DNA of 64,000 nucleotides from Dioscorea cayenensis subsp. rotundata (lineage: Eukaryota; Streptophyta; Magnoliopsida; Dioscoreales; Dioscoreaceae). The stretch lies in assembly GCF_009730915.1 (NCBI RefSeq), contig NC_052472.1:18382382-18446381 (forward strand), read 5' to 3'. Made by a program: the position numbers and the translations under genes. Below the pieces are notes generated by a model. That model worked only from the letters and a program-made list of their open reading frames with translations. It was not told where the DNA came from and made no database searches. Position 1 is the stretch's first letter. Each line of letters starts with the position of its first letter. Below are positions 23,425 to 35,065 of this stretch, piece by piece.

Positions 23425-24499
23425 TGTTAGTTCCGCCGGTGTGGTTTGTGGGTTTTAGAGAACACTCAAGCACTCATAGAAATCTCACACAAACTAACAA
23501 AGAAAAAAAAAACACACAATGTTGGTAACCCAGTTCAGCGTCCACTCGCCTATGTCTGGAGGGACCAAGTCCGGAGATAAACAATCCACTAAAAGAGGTG
23601 AAAATACATGAGTACAAACACTTATCACTCACACTCTCAAACAATAAAGATCACTACCCCTCTCTGGATTGTCTACTGCTCACCCTCTCTCCTCCACAAG
23701 TGACACACACAATCTTCGAGCAAGGTTGCTTATATAGACGCCTCAACGCCCCAAATATAGCACATATCTCTTTTAGAATCTCCGCGGCTACTAATTTAAA
23801 AACCTTCCGAAATTAGCTGTTGAAACTCCTGTTGTAACATAAGTTGCAACATGGCCCTGACTGCTGACTTGACTGAGTTCTGGTTACGTTGCAAACGACC
23901 TCAAGACCCATCAACCTCCCGATCATGCTTAGTCCGAGTCGGTGAAGCCAAATTTCCCGATCCCGACTGCCGGCAACTAGCCTAACTCCTCAGTTTCTCA
24001 TCACACAGTCCTCTCGCAAGGGGCGCACGTCCTTGTGCATCTTCATGAAACTTACCAAACTTGATCTTCAATTCACCCAAGTTTGGCCTTTAAAATTTCC
24101 CAAGAAAGATCTTCAATCAATCAATTAAATCATGCCAACAATAGACATGTCTTCAAATCTTGCCTTTAATAGTTCTTAATCATCCTCATTAAAGTATCTT
24201 CAAATCATACCATTAATAGTTCTTCAATCATACCATTGATAGGTATTTCTTCAATTAAGCTCCATCCATATTTAGTCTTCAATCAAATCACCTAAATATG
24301 GTCTTGATATGATCTTGTCTTCAAGTTGAATACATTACCAAAAATAACTCCACCAAGATCTTCAAGATATTTTCCTCCAAGTCAAGACTCCTTGCCATGT
24401 CACCATGCCATATCACCATGCTTTGGCATGTCATCAATTATGCCATGTCACCTTGACTATGTGTCAAATCATGCCAATTATAGTGCGCTTGCACTAATA
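23425..24499. mobile_element. Solo LTR, 1,075 bp
   Basis: It starts TGTTAG (23425) and ends CTAATA (24499), an inverted pair with one C-to-T change from the canonical CA end. It is flanked by CATTG on both sides (23420-23424 and 24500-24504). No internal retroelement genes are present, so it probably arose by recombination between two LTRs of one element. Sequence such as 'ggtaacccagttcagcgtcc' near the start is typical of Copia LTRs. Confidence 0.65.
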
Positions 24500-24504
24500 C
24501 ATTG

Positions 24505-24991
24505 TTTTATATTTTTTCCATTCAGAGTTGCTGAGAAATATGGTTTTATTACCCAGTTAAAAGGTGGCCCTGGAGATGAAGTTTATAAGGGTGAAGACAA
24601 CTATGTATTGATGAAGGACATTACCCGGTCAAAGGAGGGATACTAGGCAGATCATCTTCGAAGGAAGCACTCCATTCTCGTGTAAAAGAAGATGATGAGA
24701 TTAATGATAGACATGTGGCAGAGTTTGAACTGCTAATAAATGTAGCATCCAATCATAAAGGACATGTGTCCTCGAGGCATAGGTAGACGAATCACGTATA
24801 AAAGGATATCGTTAAGGCGTAATGATTCGCGGAAGAAATGATATAAAAGAAAGAATGATCCGGAAGGAGGAACGTATGGAATCTTGGAAATAGTTGTGGC
24901 ATAGCTTTCAGTTGGGAAAGGAGTACTCTCATTAGAGGGGATTTCTTATGGAGTTCTCTATCTTCTAAAGTGGTTTGTACGTTATTGTTGA
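24505..24991. other. Unidentified sequence between two solo LTRs
   Basis: A short open stretch ends at 24646 (VAEKYGFITQLKGGPGDEVY, then KGEDNYVLMKDITRSKEGY) and is preceded by an acceptor-like 'ttttccattcag'. It looks like an exon or retroelement piece, but I do not recognise it. The rest resembles degraded LTR sequence (for example 'tcctcgaggcata'). Confidence 0.4.
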
Positions 24992-25409
24992 TGTTAGAAA
25001 AATAGAGGATCCGCAAGAGAAATTAAGAGAGCAATAAGACAATCACAAACACACAAGATTTACGAGGTTCGGCAATGTGCTTACGTCCTTGGGAGTGGAG
25101 CAGCGGTATTCCTCTTATTCATTTATTTCGTCTCACTGACAAAAGACGAGGGTTACATGAATTTATAGGTAAAACCTATGCATATCCAGATAGAAATCTA
25201 ATCCGGATCCTAACCCTATCTTGATCCTAAACTTATCTAGATCCTAAACCTATCAGGATACAATTTATAAAATTACTAAATCATAATCCTAACCAGATAC
25301 AAATTACCCCAACCGATCAAACCGATGCTCACCCAATAGGACAGATGTTGTCACTCCACTCCACTTCGTTCCCGCATCTGTTAGTTTACTATATGAGCCA
25401 TACACAACA
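24992..25409. mobile_element. Solo LTR, 418 bp, Copia-type ends
   Basis: It begins TGTTAGAAAA and ends CACAACA. A perfect 5-bp duplication GTTGA flanks it (24987-24991 and 25410-25414). It contains the segment 'acgaggttcggcaatgtg' seen in many plant Copia LTRs. No internal domain is present. Because the two flanks are contiguous host sequence, it is a true solo LTR rather than a truncated element. Confidence 0.8.
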
Positions 25410-25582
25410 GTTGATTTGGATTGGTGAATCGTTATTTTCCTTGATTGTTGGTAACTGTGGATGAATTGTTGTTTAGCTAATTTATTGATGCCTTTCTGGA
25501 TGTTTGCTTGCTATTTGATGCTTGAATGCATAGTATGATTAGCTATATTTCAGCAGAGTTGATTGATATGTGAGTAAAATTC

Positions 25583-26125
25583 CATTACAACAAAAAACGC
25601 AATTTGCGACACATTTTTGCGACACAAAAGATCAAAAATGTGTCGCAGATCGCAATTTGCAACATAATCTGCGACAAAATTAAATGTGTCGCGTTTCAGA
25701 TGTCGCAAATATTTGCGACATAAAATGAAAACGTTGCAAATTTCATCTCAATTCATGGATCTTCTGAAACAATATTTGCCATTCAATTTGCAATGATATG
25801 CGACAATTTATTGCAACACAATTTCTGTGTCGCAATAAATGTTGCAATTATTTGAGACTTTTTGCAACATTCTTTGCGACTTATTTTAATTGTCACAAAA
25901 CTTTACGCGTCGCAAATTGTGTTGTAAATATTGAGTCTTTTTACAACAAATTTTTGTTACTCATTTTTGTTTGTCATAAAAACTTTTTTTGTGTCATAAA
26001 TTGTGTTGCAAATATGTGCGATGTTTTGCAACAAAATTTGAGACACATTTTCGATTGTTGCAAATTGTGTTGCATCTCAGTGAAATATTATGCGACACAA
26101 TTTTTATTATCGCAAATTATGTCGC
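25583..26125 (+). repeat. CACTA left subterminal repeat array
   Basis: Many direct and inverted copies of a core resembling TTTGCGACAC / GTGTCGCAAA occur between 25600 and 26125, with variants such as 'tttgcaaca' and 'tgtgtcataaa'. In En/Spm such subterminal motifs bind the TNPA protein. That function is inferred here from position and repetition. Confidence 0.8.
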
Positions 26126-27322
26126 AAATTAATTATTCATAACCATGATTATTTATAATAATTTTTTAATTATTTCACAAACCTGTTTTAAAGCCTAATT
26201 TACAATCCTGAACAATAACTTTTATAATATTTTTTTCAAAAATAACCATTCATCGTAGAATAACAATGCATTACAAAAATATAATAGTTCAAACATCTAA
26301 TACAACAAACAAATACAAAAATGTAATAGTCCAAAAATGTAATAATCCAAGTATCTAATGTAATAATCCAAAAACACCACATTCATTTTGTTGCAATATC
26401 ATCGATAGGTGAGGTCTATTCAACATCCTCTCGAAGTGTGAGGGGCATGGGAAGCAGACTCTCCGGTCTGGCGGGGAGCATGAGAAAGTACGAGGAGTTT
26501 TTCTCAAAGTTTACCTGAATACCTCGAGATTCTAATAGAGAAATGATGTATTGGTTCTGCTGCTTCTGCTCCTCGTATGCTTTCTCTAAAAATTCCAACT
26601 TACTCATAACCTCTGGAGGCATAGAAGGCATAGATTGTTGAGTTCACAAAGTAGACTGCTGCGATTGCAAATGAGAATAATCAGAAGCTACCTCCTCAAC
26701 AAGGTTTCCTATGCTATAACATCGATTTTTTGCAACGCCGAATATGTCCCACCATAGTTTATCATCATCAATTTGTACCCTCTGGCCTTCTCTAGCCAAT
26801 ACGTCATGGCGAGCTTTGACAAATTTCTCCTACATAATATAAAGTTAGTCATTATTTATATGTTATGATAAACAAAGTATTAAGTAATTAAGAATAAAAT
26901 TTAATTTTACACATACATGTGCTAATTGGGCCCCCTGCTCATTCCAACTCCCATCATCCTTTTGATAAACTTCTTTAAAAGCTTCCACCATGGATACCTT
27001 GCGGCCTAATTTGGCTTCCTAAAATATATATATATATATATACATGTGTAAATAGTTAGCTAGTAGAAAAATTTTAAATGTATATATTAAGAAAAAAATG
27101 AAAATTTATTGAGCAAAAATTGTGAAACCAAGGGACACCATGGTGGTTCCATCTAAATGAAAAAAATTTTTAAATTCATTATCATGTGCACCCTTTCAAT
27201 TTTTTTCTATCAAACAGTATATATATAATAAAAATTAGTTTTTTTAATAAAAATAATTAAAATCCTTGCATACGCTATCACATGAGCATTTGGAACCTCT
27301 CAATTCATTCATGCACTCAATT

Positions 27323-27324
27323 TC

Positions 27325-27369
<45 letters not shown>

Positions 27370-27392
27370 ACTCACTCACTCACTCACTCATT
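27323..27392. repeat. (CT)n-(ACTC)n compound microsatellite
   Basis: A long CT run passes directly into 'actcactcactc' units inside the CACTA element, in what would be an intron of its second gene. Confidence 0.9.
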
Positions 27393-28097
27393 CCATTCTC
27401 TCTATCTAATTTTTAGTACTCAATGTCTAGTGGCAAAGAATTCATTCCATTCTCTCTATCTTTTAATTTTTAGTTTTAGTGTTTCATTTATAGGAATTAT
27501 AGCTTAGGGACAATTCCCTACAGGCACTAGTTTTGATCTTATGTGCTCTTACTTGTGCTTTAGAAAAGGCTAGGAGGAGATGCACAATGAGCTCATATGG
27601 TCCCTACCAAGAGAAAAACAAAAAATACCAAAAAAAGAGCCACACTTATGACTCATATCCCACTCATCATGCATCAACTTTTAAGCTCACATTGTCTTTC
27701 AGAATCAAAAAAATATCTTTCACATAATTAACAATCCCAAAAAAATAAAAATAAATAAATAAATAAAAAAAGACACAGGAATGGAAAGCATTAGGCAACA
27801 ACTCTTGTTGTTTGTTTGGACTTTAAGAGAGCTAAATAATGATAGAACATGTTTTTTTTTGTACGGTCTTAATGTGAGCAACATGGGACAAGAGTCATAC
27901 ATTAAATCAAACAGTTAATAGATTGCTGAATTATTTGTTTTGCTAAACCATGCACTGTTTTGAGCACCTACTTCTTTGTTTATACTTCATAATGCATTCA
28001 ATGAAACTTCTAATTAAACATGCTAAAGAATTAATTCATCAAGGCATCAATTCAGGAAACAGAATAGCGAGGAAATATATATCATATTATTATCATT

Positions 28098-28207
28098 CTA
28101 GTCTATCTCTATGTTCAATCATAGAGAGCAAAAAAATGAAAAATTCTCGAGCAAAAATTTTTTTAATAAAAAAACTTACTAGTCTATCTCTATGTTCAAT
28201 CATAGAG
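28098..28207. repeat. Short direct repeat inside the CACTA element
   Basis: The block 'tagtctatctctatgttcaa' followed by 'tcatagaga' occurs at about 28099 and again at about 28181, marking a local duplication of ~82 bp with intervening divergence. Confidence 0.6.
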
Positions 28208-29746
28208 ATGGAACCACCATGATAAATTGTTGTAGATCCCTCAGTTTTTGACTGCCGGCTCTTTTTTTATTCTTCTCACAGTATTTTTTTATATTTTTGC
28301 ATCATTCCAAATCAATAACAAGCTGCTCCCGGACATTGTGCCTAATCCATTACTGGTCTTTTTCGCTTCTCCCAGAGCACGACCTAGATTTCTCCACAAC
28401 CACTCAGTAGCCTTCTTGTTAAACATTTTTTCCACTTCTCGAACATCATGCGGTTGCCAAGTAAAATGGGACTACAATAGATAATTAAACTGATAAGAAA
28501 TTAATAAATTAAAAAAAACTAATTAAAAAATACTTAAAAAAAGATATACCTGAAACTGTTGCCAATAACATAGGTAGCCATCATTGGACACTTCTTTCCA
28601 TGTGTTCCAAGGTGCGGTGTAGTACTTCTTTATAATTCTTTTTCAAGATATCAAGCACGATTTCTTACTACAAAAAAGAAAAAAATTATAAGGTTTAAAT
28701 ATATCAATAAAGCCTATATAATAATAAAAATAATAAATAAGTAATCTTCTTTGTAGGCTTGACGGGATGATGAAAGTTTTTACGCATCGTGCCACCATCA
28801 TGTGCCTCTGTACCCTCCTCGAGGGATTCATCCGTTTCGAGTCGGGAATCATCTTGAGATTCATTTGAACATCATCGGGGGCCTCGTCGATGGGGTGGGA
28901 CCTCATTGTTTGGGAGGTGGGACATATTTTGGAATATAGGCTCGTGTATCAACATGTTGCGAGGAGCCTCGAGAACCTGTACGCCCATGAGTAGCTGAAG
29001 AATGAGATCCTAAGCTCGTAGTTCGCCGAGGATTTAAAGGTACTTTCCCAGTAGATGGACGAGAAGATGGAGTCGGAGAAGTATTTTGCTTAGAATTAGA
29101 ATGAAAATATGATGCAACACGCTTTCGTCCCATTTCCCTATAAATAAACATAATCTAGTCCAAATGAAGATAATATATACAGGAACTTGGGAAAGTAGTA
29201 CCGCTTTACCATGCAACAGACCTTGATTAATATAATTATTGCTCATATCATTTCCCATTGTTTTCAATAATAAAAGATAAACAATATGAACACAATGCAA
29301 GATTGTTTGAAAAGATGCCACTACTATTATTTTCAATAAACTAATGAAGCAATATGAACACAATGCAGATAACCAATTTTCAAACAAAAAAGAAAAAAAA
29401 GTTAACAAAAATATACAACATTACCATGAAAAGTCTTTTTTTTCAGTTATAAATATATATAAATAAACAAAGTGTTTGACTAATATTGATGCTAGTGATA
29501 TCATCATGACATTAAGCTCAAAACCCAATTGAGTGGAAATATCAATCAGTTTTGTTTTATATAAAGATTATATAAAACCACTAGTACTTCAAACTCTTCA
29601 ACATTTTTCTTTATTTTAACAACTAATTTCTTTTAATCAAACAATTCTTTTTTTTTTTTACAATTATTAATATGTTTTAACAACATTTTTCTGTATTGTT
29701 GGTATATCTTGAAAGCAACCAGACCTACAAAAAAAATATATCTATG

Positions 29747-32700
29747 TCAATACACATAGATATTGCGCTTTGTATTGAAAGCAACCAGACCTACAACAAA
29801 TTTTGGTGTGCTACTTGGAAACTCCAGCTGAATTATTTCTTCCAATAAGCCATAAAAATCACCACTAGAACTTTGGACGCATACACCACTATTCATAGTT
29901 GACTTATTTTCACCATGTCCAAGAGTGTGGAAGTTATAACCATTTATAAAGCAACCTGACCAAGTTTTGACTTGACCAGCTGGACCCCATGCAAGAGTCA
30001 GCAACAATTGATCAGTAACTTGATTATCTGGGTTTTGAACCTAAAGTGATACTACCAAAATTAGTCAAAGTTAAGAATATCAATATATTTCGTTATTGAA
30101 TAAGGAAGTATGCAATAAGAAAAATATATCTAAGAAACTCACATAACCAATAAACCATTCGGTAAAATGTAGATCAACCATTTTTTCAATGAGTGTGGCA
30201 TCTAAGTGTTGAAGGTGTGTGACAAACATCCTACAAAATAAAAAACAGTATTAGTTATGATATTTAATTAACATGCATATTCATTTGAACTCATAAAGTC
30301 ACATATGATACTAAACATACTGGTAAATTGGTTGAGCTTCTTCACAATTTTGTAATATGTATGTATGTGCTGCATGTAACTCTTCTTGAGATAGCCATCT
30401 TTCTGTCATTCGGCCTTGACCTCGAATTGGATAGTTGAAGATAGAGCAAGGTAGAATGTTCCTATCGACACCCTCTTCATTTCTTCCAACTCTCATTCTC
30501 TTGTAAGGTGGAACATCTTTTTCAAAGAAATGGTTTGCAAAGAATGACATCTCTTCAACAATGTAAGCTTCACATATTGAACCTTCCACATGAGCTTTAT
30601 TCTTCACTTTTTTCTTTAGACCATGAAGGAACCTAATATATGTGTATATATATAATTTGAATTAATCTATGAGCTTGAATAATTAAATTGATAACATAAC
30701 ACATACATTAACTCTAGAAAATATGAGAAAAATATTACCTTTCAAAAGGATACATCCATCTATATTGAACAGGGCCCCCAATTATAGCCTCATATGGCAA
30801 GTGAATAAGTAGATGTTCCATGGAATCAAAGAACGCTGGAGGAAAATTTTTTTCCAAGTTGCATAACAATATAGCCACATTTTTCTCCAATTCCTCAAGC
30901 TTTTGCAAATCAAGCAGTGCAGAGCATATGATCTGAAAGAGCAAAGTCACTTCAGTCAATGTGTACTTTGCCTTTGGCTTACGAGGCACTGTATTGTCAA
31001 TAGGAACATCAAGTTCAGGACGATCACAGAGAATATGAAGATCTTTCCGTGCATTCAAATTATCCTTAGTTTTTCCAGGTACATCAAATATTGTGTCCAT
31101 GATATTATCAAACACATTTTTTTCAATGTGCATAACATTAAGATTGTGTCGAATCATGTTAGCCCTCCAATATGGTAATTCCCAAAAAATTCTTTTTTTA
31201 TTCCATTTGTGATTGTTGCCATAGTGAAGGGTCTTACCTCGAGAATCCTCAATGACAGTTTTATATTGTGACACGGTTCCAAATCTCATCTCCTGTCAAT
31301 CTTGGAGGTGGACGACTCATCTCTGCTCTACCTCGAATGAAAGCTGACTTATCCCTTCTATATGAATGATTCATTGGTAAAAATTGCCTGTGACAATCGA
31401 AGTAGCTGACTTTTTTACCATGATGTAGATAGAAAGCTTTAGACTTCTCCATGCATATCGGGCACCCAAGCAAACCAGAGGTACTCCATCCAGAAAGCAT
31501 TCCATAAGCAGGAAAATCATTAATGGTCCACAAAAGTGCAGCTCTCATGTTAAACTTTTTACCTAAGTTGATATCACAAGTTTCAACACCAACCTCCCAC
31601 AAATGCTTCAACTCCTCAATCAAGAGGCGTAAAAAAGACATCTATATTCTTCTTCGGATTTTTTTAGGCCCCGGGACAGATTAAAAGATAAAAAAACATA
31701 TAAGGGTTCTTCATGCACATCCACGGAGGAAGATTGTAAGGTGTAGTAATAAGCGGCCAACATGAATAAGCTTGCCCATATTGATCGTGAGGGAAAAACC
31801 CATCGAGCACAAAGGCCTAACCGAATGTTACAAGGTTCGAAGCAAATAGGGGATGAGTTCTATCAAAAATGTTTCCATGCCTCCGCATCGGAAGGATGAC
31901 ACATGACCCCTTGATTTGTTTCATGAGTAGCATGCCATGTCATATGCGGTGCCGTTACCTTTGAAGCATATAACCTCTGCAACCTTGGAGTTAATGGCAA
32001 ATACCTCACTATAGCATATGCAACCCTTTTATGCATAGGGTTATTAAGTGTCCCTTCCCTTTGCTTATACCTTGGCAACTTACAAAACTTACAAAATTGC
32101 TCATGTTCATCACTTTTCCAAAACAACATGCATCCATCTCTACAAGCATCAATTTTTACCACAGGCATACCCAAGTCACGTAGTAACCTTTTATAACCAT
32201 AAAAATCCTCAGGCAATGTGTTTTCACGAGGCAGTGAGTTCTTAAACACTCTAGCATTCTCATTAAAGTGATTCACAGATTGGTTGTATTCAAACTTCAT
32301 GCTTAGCATTTTAGCAACCAGAGATAACTGCGTATAAGTTTCACATCCATCATATAGAGGTTTATCAACATCTTTTAGCAAACCAATGAAATTGTCACAC
32401 AAATCTGTTGTATCATCACATTGAGGACTACGAACTACCTCATCAACATATGGTTTTTGCATCTTCACGTGGTTCTTGTATACTTGGGGCCAGCTTCATC
32501 ATGCAGTAGAGATGGATTTTCATGACAATAATTACTAGCATCATCATCAAAGTCCGAATGTGCAGCAAAGCTACAACTCGTGTCTTCAAAAATTTCTAAA
32601 TCCTTGATCCCACCAATTAGTTTGTTGTGGCAATTGATTAACCACAAATTGTTCTTCTTCATGCCACATTTTCTCTCCATGACATGTCCGAGTTGAAATA

Positions 32701-32872
32701 ATTGGTGCATGAATCCTTTGCGACAAAGGTGAAGCATCACTTCATCCGGGCTAAAAAATTTCAAATTATCACACTTCTTACATGGGCACCTTATTAACGA
32801 CCCATCCATTTGCTCGAGTTGTGAACTTGCATATTTAATGAATTCGATTACACCCTGCAATAAATTCATCAT
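29747..32872 (-). pseudogene. CACTA tnp2-type transposase (TNPD-like), broken
   Basis: Minus-strand pieces follow in order. The transposase-associated domain is at 32872-32465 (GSLIRCPCKKCDNLKFFSPD). The N-terminal part of tnp2 is at 32468-31863. At 31641-31261 is WTINDFPAYGMLSGWSTSG, with CPICM and FDCHRQFLP. At 31289-30735 is HNLNVMHIEKNVFDNIMDT. A DUF4218-like part is at 30607-30311 (YIVEEMSFFANHFF), and a final piece at 30007-29747 matches the DUF4216-type region. These are the signature parts of plant En/Spm transposases, which cut and rejoin CACTA ends. Stops and frame changes between 31863 and 31641 and elsewhere show the gene is no longer intact, although some gaps are ordinary introns. 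Confidence 0.85.
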
Positions 32873-33494
32873 TTAGGGAACCATAACCGGGCAAATTCTT
32901 GTTATACATCCATTTCCTTGATTCTCTTAAAGACATTGTTCCTGAAATCAAAAAAATATTTTTTTCAAATATAACTAAGTAGGGTAATATGCGAGCAGAA
33001 AAATTTTTGCGACACATTTTCTGTGAATTTTGTGACACAAAAAAGCGATCTTGTCGCAAAAATATTGCAAAAAACCGTCAGCAAACTTCAGCCCAGTTTT
33101 CCAACTCTTGTAAAATCGACAAATGATCCAAACTAAAACAGTAATACTATAATCATCACTAATTTGAAACAATAATATATAACATAAGTTGATTAATAGA
33201 ACATTCATAACTCAAATCATCACAAATTTACTATATACACTAAATGAAACCCTAAAAGCAAATTCAAAAGAGAAAGGGGAGGAGAGAGAAAGAGAAAGAG
33301 ATAGAGAGATAGAGAGACATACCAACTTAAATCACCAAGAATAAGGTTTTGGAGGCTCTAATACCTCAAGAAATCTAAAAACTTGTGAAGAAAATGAAGA
33401 AGAGTAAAGGTTAAGGGCTTGGAGGACTTCTCTTGCATTTTCCCATAAACCAAAACTTACCTTTTTGAATGGGAGAAATATTTTTTTTATTTTT

Positions 33495-33935
33495 AAAATT
33501 TGCGACGCATTTTGCGACAATAATTTATCGTTGCAACTGATGTGTCGCAAACCAATTTCATATGCGACAAATTTGGCGACACAGTTTGCGATGCCAAAAA
33601 ATCGTTGCAAATAATGTGTCGCAATTTATGTCGCAAACCAATTGCATGCTAAGTGTCAACATTTGCGATAACGTTTGCGACACCAATAGATCGTTGCAAA
33701 TAATGTGTTGCAACCGGTGTCGCAACCTGTGTCTTAAACCATTACATGGTAGGTACAAAACTTTTGCGACAAAATTGGCGACATTTTTGCATGGTCATTT
33801 TTTTGCGACGTAATTTGGTTGAATTTGCAACGTTTTATTTTTTTGTCACAAATGGTTGCAATTTGTGTCGCAAATCTGCGACACATTTATGTGTCGCAAA
33901 TATATGTGTCGCAAATACCATTTTTTCTTGTAGTG
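33495..33935 (-). repeat. CACTA right subterminal repeat array
   Basis: The same core as at the left end is repeated in both orientations ('tgcgacgcattttgcgac', 'gtgtcgcaaatatatgtg') up to the terminal repeat at 33918-33935. Copies nearest the terminus are the best preserved. Confidence 0.8.
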
Positions 33936-33938
33936 TTC

Positions 33939-34390
33939 AGCGATTAAGTCTGTACATAAATCATGAAATAAATTCAGATCTGTTGATTAATTTGAGTGAA
34001 AAGTGAAAACTCTCTTAGATCTCTAGATCTATTATGCAGTGTTATATATTTTATAAAGACGTGTTAAAGGGGTAAGCGTTCAAATTTATCCAAAGGTTGG
34101 CCAAGCATTCTCAAGCAAACTATTTTTGCATCCACAGAGATTATATGATTTGCCCAATCTTTATCATTTCCTATTTTATTTTGTCAATTTTTTCTTTTTT
34201 TTTTTAATATGCACCGTAAAAGTTGCTTTCTATCATTTTTTTTCAAATAAATAATTTGGATAATTTTGTTTAGTAAATAAAAAAAATAGATTTATCTGAA
34301 TTTATATTTCACAAAAATCAATAATCATAATTTTGCTAAGAATCAATTTATGGATCAAATATAGTTAACATAACTTTAAATTTTGTACAG
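33939..34390. other. AT-rich spacer right of the CACTA element
   Basis: No gene or clear repeat is visible in this stretch. Confidence 0.5.
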
Positions 34391-34760
34391 AATTTTTTTT
34401 TTTATATATAAAATCGTTAAACCACAAATGCATTAAAGAAAAACGACATAGTACAAATCAACAACACACAAGACAAAGCAAACAACAGTAAACAACAAGA
34501 ACAAAATAAAACCATTGCGGCGTCCATTAAAATGTAATACAGACAAAATAGAAACAACACCACGAATCGTGGCCTGAAGATAGAAGAAGACAAAAAAGTG
34601 AAAAAACCTAAGCCGAGGAAAGAGCGGGTGAAAACTGTTAGAAAAAGGCCTCTTACTTAGCAAAAGAGTAACAAAAGGTAGAAAGAACTAGTCGGTGGCA
34701 TGATCGTAGTTATCAACAGGGTTGCGCTTTTCGCTTTGGCCCTGAGAATAAGATATAACA
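34391..34760 (-). mobile_element. Probable LINE 3' tail fragment
   Basis: A T-run at 34391-34402 is followed by 'aaaccacaaatgcattaaag' and an A/C-rich stretch, the usual look of a plant L1 3' end in reverse. No LINE protein domain can be read, so only the tail seems to be present. Confidence 0.35.
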
Positions 34761-35065
34761 TCTAACTATAGTAACTGCAGCAGAAGGCTCCTCGAGTTTT
34801 TGCCTCTTCGTAATAGGAACTGGATCCATCAATAAAAGAAACATATGGTAAATTTTAAGAAGCACTGAAAGATAATGACAAAGAAACGGAATTGAAAATA
34901 CATTCATTTCTTCCCACTAAATTAACCAAATAATTGCCCACGGATTTTTAAGCCCTGCTTTGTTGATATTAAGTTCAAAAAGGTCAAACGTCAACCCTCT
35001 ACAAACCAAACCCAAACCCAACTCCAGCGTTCCAAGATTCCCCAAAACCCACCCGAACCAAACCC

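Larger units (their letters stand above)
26416..29151 (-). pseudogene. CACTA second gene (En/Spm Ptta-type protein), fragments
   Basis: The first piece, 29151-28903, is a Ser/Thr/Pro/Arg-rich N-terminus (MGRKRVASYFHSNSKQNT). Downstream on the minus strand are YTAPWNTWKEVSNDGYLCYW (about 28625-28565), a piece reading HDVREVEKMFNKKATEWLW (about 28460-28400), and a last exon at 26631-26416 with a short coiled coil (MSKLEFLEKAYEEQKQQNQY). This exon layout and WKEV/ATEWLW-type content fit the plant 'Ptta/En/Spm' transposase family, the counterpart of TNPA that binds subterminal repeats. Exon limits are uncertain and the frame is broken in places. Confidence 0.6.
25583..33935 (-). mobile_element. 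CACTA (En/Spm) DNA transposon, 8,353 bp
   Basis: The right end, read inverted, is CACTACAAGAAAAAATGG. The left end is CATTACAACAAAAAACGC, a mutated form of the same terminus. Both ends are flanked by the 3-bp duplication TTC (25580-25582 and 33936-33938), the hallmark size for CACTA. Subterminal arrays of a TTTGCGACA-type motif line both ends. The interior holds a tnp2-type transposase and a second En/Spm-type gene, both on the minus strand and broken. It is therefore an almost complete but probably immobile element. Confidence 0.9.

Noticed and set aside
25583-26125. Regularly repeated short motif that could suggest a CRISPR-like array
   Set aside because: Motifs occur in both orientations at uneven spacing and lie at both ends of a CACTA element in plant DNA, so they are subterminal transposase-binding repeats.
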